Assembly (NCBI RefSeq): GCF_004340685.1
Contig: NZ_SLUN01000028.1
Span: forward strand, 1-64,000
From: Hydrogenispora ethanolica
GTDB taxonomy: Bacteria; Bacillota; UBA4882; UBA8346
Length of the DNA stretch: 64,000 nucleotides
Direction: 5' to 3'
A model generated the notes under the pieces. It saw only the letters and a list, made by a program, of their open reading frames with translations. It was not told where the DNA came from and ran no database searches. The position numbers and the translations under genes were made by a program. Every line of letters starts with the position of its first letter. The stretch's first letter is position 1. Below are positions 1-8,316 of this stretch, piece after piece.

Positions 1-138
1 TCCTCGTTGACGGCGGAACTTGTATCCCGCTAATCGCCGGTCCCGTAAGGCTTCCCATAAAGTCTGTTCCGCCGGGGTCTGATTTTTGCGCAAATCCCGC
101 GCCAAAGTATTGATATACCAGGGAGATTTCAGTTTCAC
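1..138 (-). CDS. DUF559 endonuclease-like protein, 5' end only
   Basis: Reading the minus strand from a GTG at 138 gives about 46 residues that run off the window edge: an N-terminus of the type MKLKSPWYINTLARDLRKNQ followed by TPAEQTLWEALRDRRLAGYK and FRRQ. This is the opening of the DUF559 family, small proteins with a restriction-endonuclease-like (Vsr-like) fold, whose substrate is generally unknown. A weak purine-rich ribosome site (AAGGGG) lies about 10 bases upstream. The start codon and first codons lie inside the first unit of the 280-bp repeat array next door, so the gene and the repeats share sequence. The family call is from residue pattern only; the catalytic part is outside the window. 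Confidence 0.6.
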   Translation of the reverse strand, partial: MKLKSPWYINTLARDLRKNQTPAEQTLWEALRDRRLAGYKFRRQRG

Positions 139-1000
139 TCGGAAAGCCCCTTTCGTAAGCCAACTCGATGCAGCCCCTCATCCCCAGCCCTTCTCCCGGC
201 GGCCGGGAGAAGGGAGCCGAGCTTGTTATGATAGCCAATCCGTTCCCCAAACCCTCTACCGGCCCTTGACGGGAGAGGGTCGGCGCAGGCTTTTTCGCGC
301 CGGGGTGAGGGCTGCTTCGAACCGGAGATTTGAAGGCAGTCAGTTATTTCTTAAGACGACTATTGGTCCCCGCGAAAGCCTTTTGGCATAAAGGCAATTT
401 GGGAGATTTCGGTTTCACTCGGAAAGCTTTTTCGTAAGCTTGCTCGATGCAGCCCCTCATCCCCAGCCCTTCTCCCGGCCGCCGGGAGAAGGGAGCCGGG
501 CTTGTTATCATAGCAAATCCGTTCCCAAAACCCTCTACCGGCCCTTGACGGGAGAGGGTCGGCGCAGGTTTTTCGCGCCGGGGTGAGGGCTGCTTCGAAC
601 CGGAGATTTGAAGGCAGTCAGTTATTCCTTAAGGCGACTATTGGTTCCCGCGAATGGCTTTTGGCATAAAGGCAATTTGGGGGATTTCGGTTTCATCGGA
701 AAGCCCCTTTCGTAAGCCAACTCGACGCAGCCCCTCATCCCCAGCCCTTCTCCCGGCCGCCGGGAGAAGGGAGCCGAGCTTGTTATCATAGCCAATCCGT
801 TCCCCAAACCCTCTACCGGCCCTTGACGGGAGAGGGTCGGCGCAATGCTTTTTTGCGCCGGGGTGAGGGCTGCTTCGAACCGGAAAAATTGGGAGGCAAG
901 CCAGACACTCCTTGGGGCGACTATAGTTCTCCGCGAATGGCTTTTGGCATAAAGGCAATTTGGGAGATTTCGGTTTCACTCGGAAAGCTTTTTCGTAAGC
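121..1000. repeat. 280-bp tandem repeat array with internal palindromes (3 units plus a partial fourth)
   Basis: Units begin at 121, 401, 679 and 962 with the same opening (GGGAGATTTCGGTTTCACTC and variants), spacings 280, 278 and 283; the fourth stops near 1000. Each full unit holds a palindrome CTTCTCCCGGCCGCCGGGAG and a second stem pair CCCTCTACC...GGGAGAGGG, bordered by CCCTCATCCCCAGCCC and GGGGTGAGGGCTGC. The units differ by scattered point changes and small indels, so the duplication is not brand new. Open frames across it in both directions have the proline/arginine-rich look of translated GC-rich repeats and are not credible genes. 1001-1099 holds nothing recognisable. Confidence 0.85.
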
Positions 1001-1099
1001 CCGCTCTTGGGCCTCTTGAAAGCTTCAGCAAATGGCCTAAAAGATAGGCCCGAGGGAGGACCGGGAGTTCCGGGGCAGAAACCGGCCCCGGCGCTGAGC

Positions 1100-2011
1100 C
1101 TAATTCTGTTCGTAGATGACCCGGACTTTGATCCCTTGGCTATAGTTGCCGAAATTCTTGCCGTAAATGGTTAAGCCGCCGATATGCTCGGTATCGTCGG
1201 GAATGGAGAGCCGGATGGAGAGATCGCTCTTGTAATCGAGGCCGATATCCTTCAACGTGACCTCGGACGCTGCCACGCCGTCGATGAAGGTGCCGAAGCG
1301 GTTGATGGTCAGGAGCTTCAGCAGGCCGTACTGGTTCCAGCACGGGAACCACCAGGAAGGAGTCAGGATCCCTTTGCTGTCCGCATAATCGCCCGGACTG
1401 GTCCAGCTCGCGATATGCAGGTTATTGAGACTGAAGTGAATGTCCGACGGCCAGATGCTGCAATTTCCCGGCGCCTCGGAACCGATCTCCAGCGAGATTT
1501 GGATCTCCGAGAAGTCCTGTCCCGGCTTGAGATAGTTCGGGATGCGGTATTCCACGAAACCTCTGCTGAACCAGAGAATATCGCTGTTGATCCGCTCGGG
1601 ATCGGCAAAATACCGGGGATTGTCGACTTCGCCGATGAGTTTGTCCTTGGTGGCGATGCCGCAGGTCGGAAAGATCTCGTAGGCCGTGTAGTGGCCGATG
1701 CCGAGCTCAGTCTCATAGGAATGGGGAACTTCCTGCTGGCCGATGTCGATGACGAATTTATCCTCGTGCAGGTTGCAGATCTTCTGCGTGCCGCGCTTGG
1801 CGGTGAGGGTGGCGATCCGGATGAGGCCGCACTCCTCAAGCTTCTTGACGTGCATCGTGACGGCGCCGTTGGAAAGCCCCAATTTCTCCGCCAATTCGTT
1901 CATGTTGAGCTGCTTATGGACAGACAAAAGCTCCAGAATCTGAACCCGGATCTCGGAACTTAGGGCTTTGAAGAGCGGCAGGCTGTTTTTGAGATTGGTG
2001 ATGTGGATCAT
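1100..2011 (-). CDS. ArsR-type winged-helix transcriptional regulator with C-terminal sensor domain
   Basis: A 303-residue protein. Residues about 10-80 form a winged helix of ArsR/HTH_20 type (LFKALSSEIRVQILELLS, then NMNELAEKLGLSNGAVTMHV as the recognition helices). The remaining 220 residues are a beta-rich domain with no metal-binding Cys pair, so a sugar or metabolite sensor is more likely than a metal sensor. The start has a good AAGGAGAT ribosome site. It is divergent from the ABC transporter and GH43 genes at 2559-7341, the arrangement expected of their local regulator. AATGAA/TTCATT half-sites in the shared intergenic region are the obvious operator candidate. The ligand is unknown; an arabino-oligosaccharide is inferred from the neighbours only. 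Confidence 0.75.
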   Translation of the reverse strand: MIHITNLKNSLPLFKALSSEIRVQILELLSVHKQLNMNELAEKLGLSNGAVTMHVKKLEECGLIRIATLTAKRGTQKICNLHEDKFVIDIGQQEVPHSYETELGIGHYTAYEIFPTCGIATKDKLIGEVDNPRYFADPERINSDILWFSRGFVEYRIPNYLKPGQDFSEIQISLEIGSEAPGNCSIWPSDIHFSLNNLHIASWTSPGDYADSKGILTPSWWFPCWNQYGLLKLLTINRFGTFIDGVAASEVTLKDIGLDYKSDLSIRLSIPDDTEHIGGLTIYGKNFGNYSQGIKVRVIYEQN

Positions 2012-2232
2012 CGGAAATCTCCTTCGCTGGCACGGAATATACGATGGTGAGGATACGGGCGGAAAACCGCGGCATGAAGTCAGCCCGCCGGTCTTCCGCG
2101 GTAAAATACTGCCGCAAGCCCGCGATTTCCATCGCTATCTCCGTTTCTCCCTTATTCGACAGCGAATGGAAAATTCCTATTCATTTCGCCGGGTTCGGCG
2201 GGATATGGGCATTTTATTTTACAAGAATATAA

Positions 2233-2254
2233 AATGAAATTCATTTAGAATGAA
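2233..2254. promoter_or_regulatory. Candidate operator for the divergent ArsR-type regulator
   Basis: Three half-sites in a row, AATGAA-a-TTCATT-tag-AATGAA, make two overlapping perfect inverted repeats. The position between the regulator (start 2011) and the transporter operon (start 2559) suits control of both. Elsewhere in the 546-bp gap: a 16-bp direct repeat (CGATTTCTCGATTCCC, twice from about 2275) and an AT-rich stretch with TATAAT at 2441, a possible -10 for the rightward operon, though no good -35 is visible. Confidence 0.45.
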
Positions 2255-2558
2255 GATGACGGATTTTCCCGATTTCTCGATTCCCCGATTTCTCGATTCC
2301 CCGGTTTCGGCCGCGTCCATAAGGGGTAAAAAATTAGATTACCTGCTTATAATGGATTTATAGCTGCGGCGATTGTTGCTTGGCGGCGCCGGTCACCGGA
2401 AAATACAAGCTCCAAGCATTTATTCTAAGCTAAACCATTTTATAATAAACTAAAATAAAGATTGATCCTTGGAAGCATTTGTAAGATAATAGAAACAGGA
2501 CTGTCGTTACCCTATGTTAACCTGAAGAAAAAGATTATTTTACAAAGGGGGCTGTTCA

Positions 2559-3902
2559 ATGAAGGTTGTGAGCTTGCGTTTCAGAACTGTCATGGCGGTG
2601 ATCCTGGCGGTGTGCGTTGCATTGGCCGGTTTTTCCGTCGCGGGCGGCGCCGCCAGGGCCACCAGGATGGAGATGTGGGTTTTCGTCGAACTGCACAGCA
2701 AATTCTATAAAGAGATGATGCAACGCTGGAATAAAGTCAATCCCAAACGGCAGATCGATATCAAGTTTACCGTTCTCCCCTATGACGACATGCATAACAA
2801 GCTCCAATTGGCGCTACAGTCCGGCGCGGGCGCTCCCGACCTTTGCGACGTCGAGGTCGGCAGGTTCCCGAATTTTCTGATGGGAAAACCGCAGCTCGTG
2901 GAGTTGAACGATGTCGTGAAACCCTACCGGGGCAAGGTGGTCCAGTCCCGGCTGGATCTCTACAGCAAGGACGGCAAGCTCTACGGCCTGCCGACCCATG
3001 TCGGAGCCACAGTCGCTTTCTACAATACCGAGATCCTGGAGGCGGCCGGCGTCGATTATAAAACGATCGTGACTTGGGATGATTACATCCAAGCCGGCAA
3101 GCAGGTTTTGAAAAAGACCGGGAAACTGATGGGCGTCGCCGAAACCAGCGCCACCTGGATCATCTCGGCCATGCTGGCGCAGCAGGGCAGCGATCTCGTC
3201 ACCAGGAACGGCGCCCCCAACCTCAATTCGCCGGAGATGCTGAAATCAGTCACCCTGCTCCAACAGATGCTGAAAGAGGGCCTCATTGCGGTCTGCCCGG
3301 GCGGCCAGCCCGACACCGAGGAGGGTTTCGGCTTCATCAACGGCGGCAAGGTGGCCAACGTGATCATGCCGCTCTGGTTCATGTCCCGGTTCAAGGATTA
3401 TATGACCGATCTGAAGGGGAAGATCGCCATCGCCCCGGTTCCGGTCTTCCAAAAAGGGATGCCCCGTTCGGTGGGGCTCGGCGGCACGGGCACGGTGGTG
3501 ACCAAGACCGCCAAAAATATCAAGCTGGCCAAGGATTTTCTGGCCTTCGCCAAGCTCTCGGAGACCGCCAACATTCAGATCTGGGAGGTATTGGGCTTTG
3601 ACCCGGTCAACACCGGGATCTGGCAGAATCAGAAAGTGACGCATAATCCGAACAACGCCTATGTCAAGTACTTTAAGAATAATCCCTTCGACGTGCTCAA
3701 CGAGATCAAAAACGAAATCGCGCTGCACCGTTCGGTGGCGGCGAGCCCCGCCATTTATAACCTGCTAGGGACGCAGGTCCAGAATAAGCTCTTCGAAAAG
3801 CTGGCCAATCCCGCGCCGCTCCTCAGGGATGCGCAGGCTCAGATCGAGAACGAACTCAGAACTAGCCTTCCAACTTCAGTGCCAACCATGGTAAGGATTT
3901 GA
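2559..3902 (+). CDS. ABC transporter sugar-binding protein (family 1 extracellular solute-binding)
   Basis: A 447-residue extracytoplasmic solute-binding protein of the carbohydrate-uptake (CUT1) type. Residues 1-34 are a signal peptide (positive MKVVSLRFR, then a hydrophobic core ending AGGAARA) without a clear lipobox cysteine. The mature part begins with the usual strand and helix (RMEMWVFVELHSKFYKEMMQ) and contains the family pattern GAGAPDLCDVEVGRF. The ribosome site AAAGGGGG sits just before ATG 2559. It heads a run of two permease genes and a GH43 arabinanase-like gene, so arabinan fragments are the likely cargo. No ATPase gene is present; a shared MsmK-type ATPase encoded elsewhere is usual for such operons. 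Confidence 0.88.
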   Translation: MKVVSLRFRTVMAVILAVCVALAGFSVAGGAARATRMEMWVFVELHSKFYKEMMQRWNKVNPKRQIDIKFTVLPYDDMHNKLQLALQSGAGAPDLCDVEVGRFPNFLMGKPQLVELNDVVKPYRGKVVQSRLDLYSKDGKLYGLPTHVGATVAFYNTEILEAAGVDYKTIVTWDDYIQAGKQVLKKTGKLMGVAETSATWIISAMLAQQGSDLVTRNGAPNLNSPEMLKSVTLLQQMLKEGLIAVCPGGQPDTEEGFGFINGGKVANVIMPLWFMSRFKDYMTDLKGKIAIAPVPVFQKGMPRSVGLGGTGTVVTKTAKNIKLAKDFLAFAKLSETANIQIWEVLGFDPVNTGIWQNQKVTHNPNNAYVKYFKNNPFDVLNEIKNEIALHRSVAASPAIYNLLGTQVQNKLFEKLANPAPLLRDAQAQIENELRTSLPTSVPTMVRI

Positions 3903-3972
3903 TGAAACCGCACAATTCCATCGGGAGGCATCCCGATGGAATTTAATATCGGGACGGATGGGAGAGATATTT

Positions 3973-4872
3973 GTGGCCGGCCTCAAAAAACTGGTGTATT
4001 CGCAAAAGTTGGCGCCCTACGTCTTTGTGTCCGCTTTTTTCCTTACTTTTGCGATTTTCTTCGTTTATCCCCTCGCCAACACCACAGTGATGAGTTTTCA
4101 GTCCGTCTTGCCCGGCGAAGTGGAATTCATCGGCCTTGACAACTATACCAAGCTTTTTCACGACGAAGTGTTTTGGAAAGCGGTCGCCAACAGCTTTCTG
4201 TACATGGTCTTGACCGTGGCGCTGCTCATCCCGTTTCCCATGGTCTTCGCCTGCTTTATTCACAGCAAGATCATGATCGGCGGGGAATTCTTCAAATCGG
4301 TCCTATTCATCCCGGTGCTGACCTCGCTGGTGGTGGCGGGCACCATCTTCCGGCTGATCTTCGGAGAACTCCCCGGTTCGTTCATGAACCAGCTGCTCGG
4401 CTATTTCCATCACGAACCCATCAAATGGCTGAAAATGCAGACGACCGGGTTCGGCGCCCTGATCGTGCTGGCCTGTTGGCGCTGGACCGGGGTGAATATC
4501 TTGTATTTTCTCTCCGGCCTGAAAAGCATTCCCCAGGAATTCTACGAGTCGGCCGAGATCGACGGCGCCAATGCCTGGCAAAAATTCTTCCGGATTACCA
4601 TGCCGTTATTGAAACCGATCACCATTTATGTCTCGACCATCAGCGTCTACGCGGGTCTGGCGATGTTTCTCGAAAGCTACATGCTGTGGACCAACAATAA
4701 TTCGCCCGACAATATCGGCCTGACGATCGTCGGCTATCTCTATCGGCAAGGCATTGAGAAGAACCGCATGGGCTACGCCTCCGCGGTCGGCCTGGTGCTG
4801 TTGGCGCTGGCGATGCTGATCAACCTGGCGCAGCTGCGCCTGACCGGCGTTTTGAAAAAGGAGGGGGAGTGA
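3973..4872 (+). CDS. ABC sugar transporter permease (MalF/AraP-like)
   Basis: An integral membrane permease of about 299 residues with six predicted transmembrane segments (first at YVFVSAFFLTFAIFFVYPLA) and the cytoplasmic EAA loop that docks the ATPase (YESAEIDGANAWQKFFRITM, then PLLKP). I place the start at GTG 3973, which has GGGAGAG six bases upstream; an in-frame ATG at 3958 has no good ribosome site. It follows the binding-protein gene by about 70 bases and precedes the second permease by 3 bases, so it is certainly in the same operon. It would form the heterodimeric channel with the product of 4876-5721. Confidence 0.88.
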   Translation: MAGLKKLVYSQKLAPYVFVSAFFLTFAIFFVYPLANTTVMSFQSVLPGEVEFIGLDNYTKLFHDEVFWKAVANSFLYMVLTVALLIPFPMVFACFIHSKIMIGGEFFKSVLFIPVLTSLVVAGTIFRLIFGELPGSFMNQLLGYFHHEPIKWLKMQTTGFGALIVLACWRWTGVNILYFLSGLKSIPQEFYESAEIDGANAWQKFFRITMPLLKPITIYVSTISVYAGLAMFLESYMLWTNNNSPDNIGLTIVGYLYRQGIEKNRMGYASAVGLVLLALAMLINLAQLRLTGVLKKEGE

Positions 4873-4875
4873 GGA

Positions 4876-5721
4876 ATGCGATCGATGCGAGCCAGTCAAA
4901 CTTGGCCTAAAATCCTGCTGCTGGGGTTCTTCGTTTTCCTTGCCGTCCTCGTTCTGATTCCTTTTGCGGCGATTCTGATTGCATCGTTCAAACCGGGCAA
5001 GGATCTGATCCGTTACGGACTCAACCTGAACCTGGACTTTCAGATAATGTCCCTCGCCAACTATGTCTTTTTGTTCGCCGGCGACCATCCCTATTTCGTC
5101 TGGTTCAAAAACAGCGTGATCCTGACCGCCTTCCAGTCTGCATTGACGCTGCTGGTCAGCGCCGCCGTGGGCTACGGCTTCGCGATCTATGATTTCCGGT
5201 TTAAAAGGACGCTGTTCATTTGCGTGCTGCTGATCATGATGGTTCCTTTTGAAATCCTGATGCTCCCGCTCTACCAACAGATCATCGCCATCCGCCTGGT
5301 GGATACGTTCTCCGGCATCATCCTCCCCTACATGGCCAACGCTTCGACGATCTTCTTTTTCAAGCAATACCTGGGCGGGATACCGCGTTCGCTCATTGAC
5401 GCCGGGCGGGTGGACGGCGCCTCCGAATACGGGATCTTCGCCCGGCTGATCTTCCCCCTGATGAAGCCGGCCTTCGCCGCGATGGGGATCCTTTCGGCCA
5501 TGGGCAGCTGGAATAATTTTCTCTGGCCGCTACTGGTGTTGCGGAGTTCCGAAAAATTCACCCTGCCGATCGGGCTCAATACGCTGCTCACACCCTATGG
5601 AAATAACTACGATCTATTGATTGTCGGGTCTTGCTTCTCCATTATCCCGATCTTCATTTTGTTCCTGTATTTCCAGAAGTATTTCATCGCCGGGATGACG
5701 GCCGGGAGCGTCAAGGAGTAG
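4876..5721 (+). CDS. ABC sugar transporter permease (MalG/AraQ-like)
   Basis: A 281-residue inner-membrane permease with six hydrophobic segments and the EAA loop (LIDAGRVDGASEYGIFARLI, then FPLMKPA). The C-terminus (FIAGMTAGSVKE) is the standard ending of MalG-type subunits. It starts 3 bases after the first permease stops, so the two are translationally coupled and probably form the channel pair for the binding protein at 2559. Confidence 0.9.
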   Translation: MRSMRASQTWPKILLLGFFVFLAVLVLIPFAAILIASFKPGKDLIRYGLNLNLDFQIMSLANYVFLFAGDHPYFVWFKNSVILTAFQSALTLLVSAAVGYGFAIYDFRFKRTLFICVLLIMMVPFEILMLPLYQQIIAIRLVDTFSGIILPYMANASTIFFFKQYLGGIPRSLIDAGRVDGASEYGIFARLIFPLMKPAFAAMGILSAMGSWNNFLWPLLVLRSSEKFTLPIGLNTLLTPYGNNYDLLIVGSCFSIIPIFILFLYFQKYFIAGMTAGSVKE

Positions 5722-5753
5722 TGAGCCGTTCCGCCGCGCCGGCGGCAAATGGT

Positions 5754-5854
5754 ACAGCATTTTGCGAAAGCGATGACGGGTTTGGAGCGCAAAGCGCGAA
5801 TGCTTCACCGCACTTTTCGCGAGTCAAGCCGTTTACGCTTTCTCAAAATGCTAT
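5754..5854. repeat. Small inverted-repeat element, family 2, copy 1
   Basis: About 100 bp bounded by AGCATTTTGCGAAAGCG and its near-perfect inverse CGCTTTCTCAAAATGCT. A second copy lies at 38611-38690 with the same ends and the shared core ATGACGGGTTTGGAG...AAAGCGCGAA. The right end creates CTATAATGG at 5851, which could act as a -10 for the GH43 gene at 5887. No protein is encoded. Confidence 0.7.
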
Positions 5855-5886
5855 AATGGCCGAGGATTTCAGGAGGGGTTGCCGAG

Positions 5887-7341
5887 ATGTTCAAACCGAT
5901 CTTCAGAGCGCTCGCTCTTGGCGCGCTATTGGTCATGGTCCTGTCGTTTGGCGGGTTGGCCGTTTCCGATGCTTCCCGCCTTGTGAAAGACATTGCAACG
6001 GCCAATCCGCCAACGGAGCCGCCAGGGGAGCGGCTCTATGACTTTTCGCTCCTCGGCCGGCCGGATGCCTGGGGAAATCTCAATGTGCACGATCCCGCCG
6101 TCTATCGGGACGGGGATACCTATTACGTCTTTTCGACCGACGCCAGTTTGGCCGATGTGGCCCGGCCCGGGATCCAAGTCCGGAAGTCCCGCGATCTGAT
6201 CCACTGGAGCTGGATCGGGCAAGCCTTGGGCGGCGTGCCCCGGAAAGCCCGGGAATGGACGGGGGCGACCGGTCTTTGGGCGCCCGACGTGACCCGGATC
6301 GGCGCTCATTACTACCTGTATTATTCGGCGTCGACTTTCGGCAAGAACCGCTCGTTCATCGGCGTCGCCCGGAGCAAGCGGCTCACCGGGCCATGGGAAG
6401 ACCTCGGCGAAGTGCTCAAGACCGATATTGGGGACCGGGTCAACGCCATCGATCCCAATGTCGTCTACGACAGCGCCGGCGATCTATGGCTGGCCTATGG
6501 CTCGTTCTGGTCGGGGATCCATATCGTCCGGCTCGACCAAAAAACCGGAAAGCCGCTGGAAAAGGGGGTTGGAAAATTGCTGGCCTCCCGCTCCCTCAGT
6601 GTGCACGGCGCGATCGAAGGCGCTTATCTTATTTATCATCCCGGGTATAAGAAATATTATCTCTTTGTATCCTATGATTCACTGTTCAAGGATTATAACG
6701 TCCGGGTCGGCCGGTCCGACAGGATCGACGGACCCTATGTGGACGCCAACGGGGTGGCGCTGACGGACACCCGGACGGAGCCTGCGGCAGTGGGCAACAA
6801 GATTTTGGGCGGCTACCGGTTCGGCAATGCGGACGGCTGGATCGCGCCGGGCCATAACTCCGTTTTGCAAGACGGGGAAGAATATTATCTGTTGCACCAT
6901 GCCAGAGGGGACCGGGACAAGAACTGGTTCTACCTCCAGGTGCGGAAGATGCTTTGGTCCCGGGACGGATGGCCGCTGCTCTCCCCGGAACGCTATGCCG
7001 GCGAGAGGGAACAAGACATCGCCAAGGAAAGAATAGCGGGGGTTTGGGAAGTCATCGTGCTGGCCAAGGACGATAATTTGCAGCTGTCGTCCGCGCCGCT
7101 CCGATTGTCGGCCGATGGCCGGATTGACGGCGCCGCAGCGAAAGGCAGTTGGGAGTTCGCTCCGGACAATACGTTGATCCTGCATTTGCAGGATTCGGAT
7201 ACGGGGCAAGTCTCAACCTATGAATGCAGGGTATTGCCCGCGTGGGATTGGGAAGAGCGGCGCAGGACCCTGGTCTTTACGGGTATCGATCCCCAAGGGA
7301 TCGCCATCTGGGGAAAGATGACCGAATCATCAAGTCGATGA
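5887..7341 (+). CDS. Secreted GH43 glycosidase, arabinan endo-1,5-alpha-L-arabinosidase-like
   Basis: A 484-residue exported enzyme: residues 1-30 are a signal peptide; a five-bladed beta-propeller of GH43 type runs from about 60 to 360; a small C-terminal beta domain follows (KERIAGVWEVIVLAKDDNLQ onward). The GH43 catalytic triad is visible: Asp69 in HDPAVYR (base), Asp189 in AIDPNVV (pKa modulator) and Glu244 in GAIEGAYL (acid). The GFW-like block YGSFWSGIHIV and GLWAPDV are typical of endo-arabinanases. RBS AGGAGGGG precedes ATG 5887. It sits at the end of the sugar-uptake operon, so the enzyme probably cuts arabinan outside the inner membrane and the transporter imports the fragments. The exact linkage specificity is inferred. 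Confidence 0.85.
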   Translation: MFKPIFRALALGALLVMVLSFGGLAVSDASRLVKDIATANPPTEPPGERLYDFSLLGRPDAWGNLNVHDPAVYRDGDTYYVFSTDASLADVARPGIQVRKSRDLIHWSWIGQALGGVPRKAREWTGATGLWAPDVTRIGAHYYLYYSASTFGKNRSFIGVARSKRLTGPWEDLGEVLKTDIGDRVNAIDPNVVYDSAGDLWLAYGSFWSGIHIVRLDQKTGKPLEKGVGKLLASRSLSVHGAIEGAYLIYHPGYKKYYLFVSYDSLFKDYNVRVGRSDRIDGPYVDANGVALTDTRTEPAAVGNKILGGYRFGNADGWIAPGHNSVLQDGEEYYLLHHARGDRDKNWFYLQVRKMLWSRDGWPLLSPERYAGEREQDIAKERIAGVWEVIVLAKDDNLQLSSAPLRLSADGRIDGAAAKGSWEFAPDNTLILHLQDSDTGQVSTYECRVLPAWDWEERRRTLVFTGIDPQGIAIWGKMTESSSR

Positions 7342-7468
7342 AAGTCAACGCAAATCATAAACTTGTGGTGAACCCCGCCGGTTCTTATGTTAAAATGGAG
7401 TCAGCCCGAGATAACTACGAAACTTTTTGGCCGGGTTTGCGTTTTCAGTTGGGTAGGAGGGATGATAT

Positions 7469-8041
7469 TTGAACAAATTATTCATTGTCTTGGCAGTCGT
7501 CGTCGTGCTGATCATTTTGATTATGATCCCGGTGGGAATGTATTTTGGCTTCTACAACAGCGTCACGGTGCTCAGGAACGAGACCGAGGCCCAGATGAAG
7601 CAGGTCGACAACCAGTTGCAGCGACGCTATGACCTGATTCCGAATCTGGTCAATACCGTCAAAGGCTACGCTGCGCATGAGAAAGAGATCTTCACCAACA
7701 TCGCCGACGCCCGGGGCCGGATGATGCAGGCCGGCAATGTCCGGGAGAAGGCCGCCGCCGATGCCGCGTTGACCTCGGCGCTCAGCCGCTTGATGGTGGT
7801 GGTCGAGAATTATCCGCAGTTGAAGGCGAACGAACAGTTCAACCGCTTGATGGATAACCTGGAGGGGACCGAGAATCGTTTGGCGGTGGAACGGAAACGC
7901 TATAATGACCTGGTGAAAGAGTACAACAATAAGATCCAGCTCTTCCCGGGCAGTATCTTCGCGGGGATGATGGGCCTGCAAAAGATGGACTATTTTGAGG
8001 TGCCCCAGAGCGCCAGGGAGAACCCGCAGGTGAAGTTCTAA
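7469..8041 (+). CDS. lemA: LemA family membrane protein
   Basis: A 190-residue protein starting at TTG 7469, seven bases after a strong AGGAGGG. Residues 4-26 form one N-terminal membrane anchor (LFIVLAVVVVLIILIMIPVG). The LemA signature follows: NETEAQMKQVDNQLQRRYDL, then IPNLVNTVKGYAAHEKEIF, and later the YPQLKAN and YNDLVKEYN blocks; the rest is helical. The biochemical role of LemA is not settled. It is very often next to TPM-domain genes, as here (8317 and 9112), suggesting the three work together at the membrane. Confidence 0.95.
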   Translation: MNKLFIVLAVVVVLIILIMIPVGMYFGFYNSVTVLRNETEAQMKQVDNQLQRRYDLIPNLVNTVKGYAAHEKEIFTNIADARGRMMQAGNVREKAAADAALTSALSRLMVVVENYPQLKANEQFNRLMDNLEGTENRLAVERKRYNDLVKEYNNKIQLFPGSIFAGMMGLQKMDYFEVPQSARENPQVKF

Positions 8042-8204
8042 CCCGGATTCGCCGGATTCAACGGATTTCGCAGATTGTGAAGGCAAAAAATTTATTTTAA
8101 CTTAATTTTAAGCAGAATATTTCGTCCCAAAACGGGGCCGAAGGTTCTTCCGCCTTGTAACCGGGCATAAATACCCGGCTGGCTTGCTGATTTGGGTTGA
8201 AAGA

Positions 8205-8303
8205 GAAGCCATGTGATAAAAAGTCACTGTGTTGACTTTTTCACTTCGGATCATCGTTGTGACCTTCCCCGGCCTGTCGGCCGGGGTTCACCACAACGTT
8301 TTT
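8205..8303 (+). repeat. Diverged relative of the two-hairpin mobile element (copy F)
   Basis: Starts GAAGCCATGTGATAAAAAGTC and ends CCACAACGTTTTTA, the same terminal words as the 127-129 bp element at 40259, 46737, 59423, 60511 and 62372. Both hairpins are kept but with changed stems: GTGATAAAAAGTC pairs with GACTTTTTCAC, and CCCCGGC pairs with GCCGGGG in place of CCCCG/CGGGG. It ends directly in front of the AGGAGG of the TPM-domain gene, so it is transcribed into that gene's leader if the promoter lies upstream. The rest of 8042-8310 is an AT-rich stretch and a short CCGGG/CCCGG stem at about 8161. Confidence 0.65.
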
Positions 8304-8316
8304 AGGAGGCGTGCGA

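Noticed and set aside
86-1047. Several overlapping open frames of 60-113 codons in the left repeat array
   Set aside because: They repeat with the 280-bp units, overlap on both strands, and have the Pro/Arg/Gly-rich composition of translated palindromic repeats; no ribosome sites.
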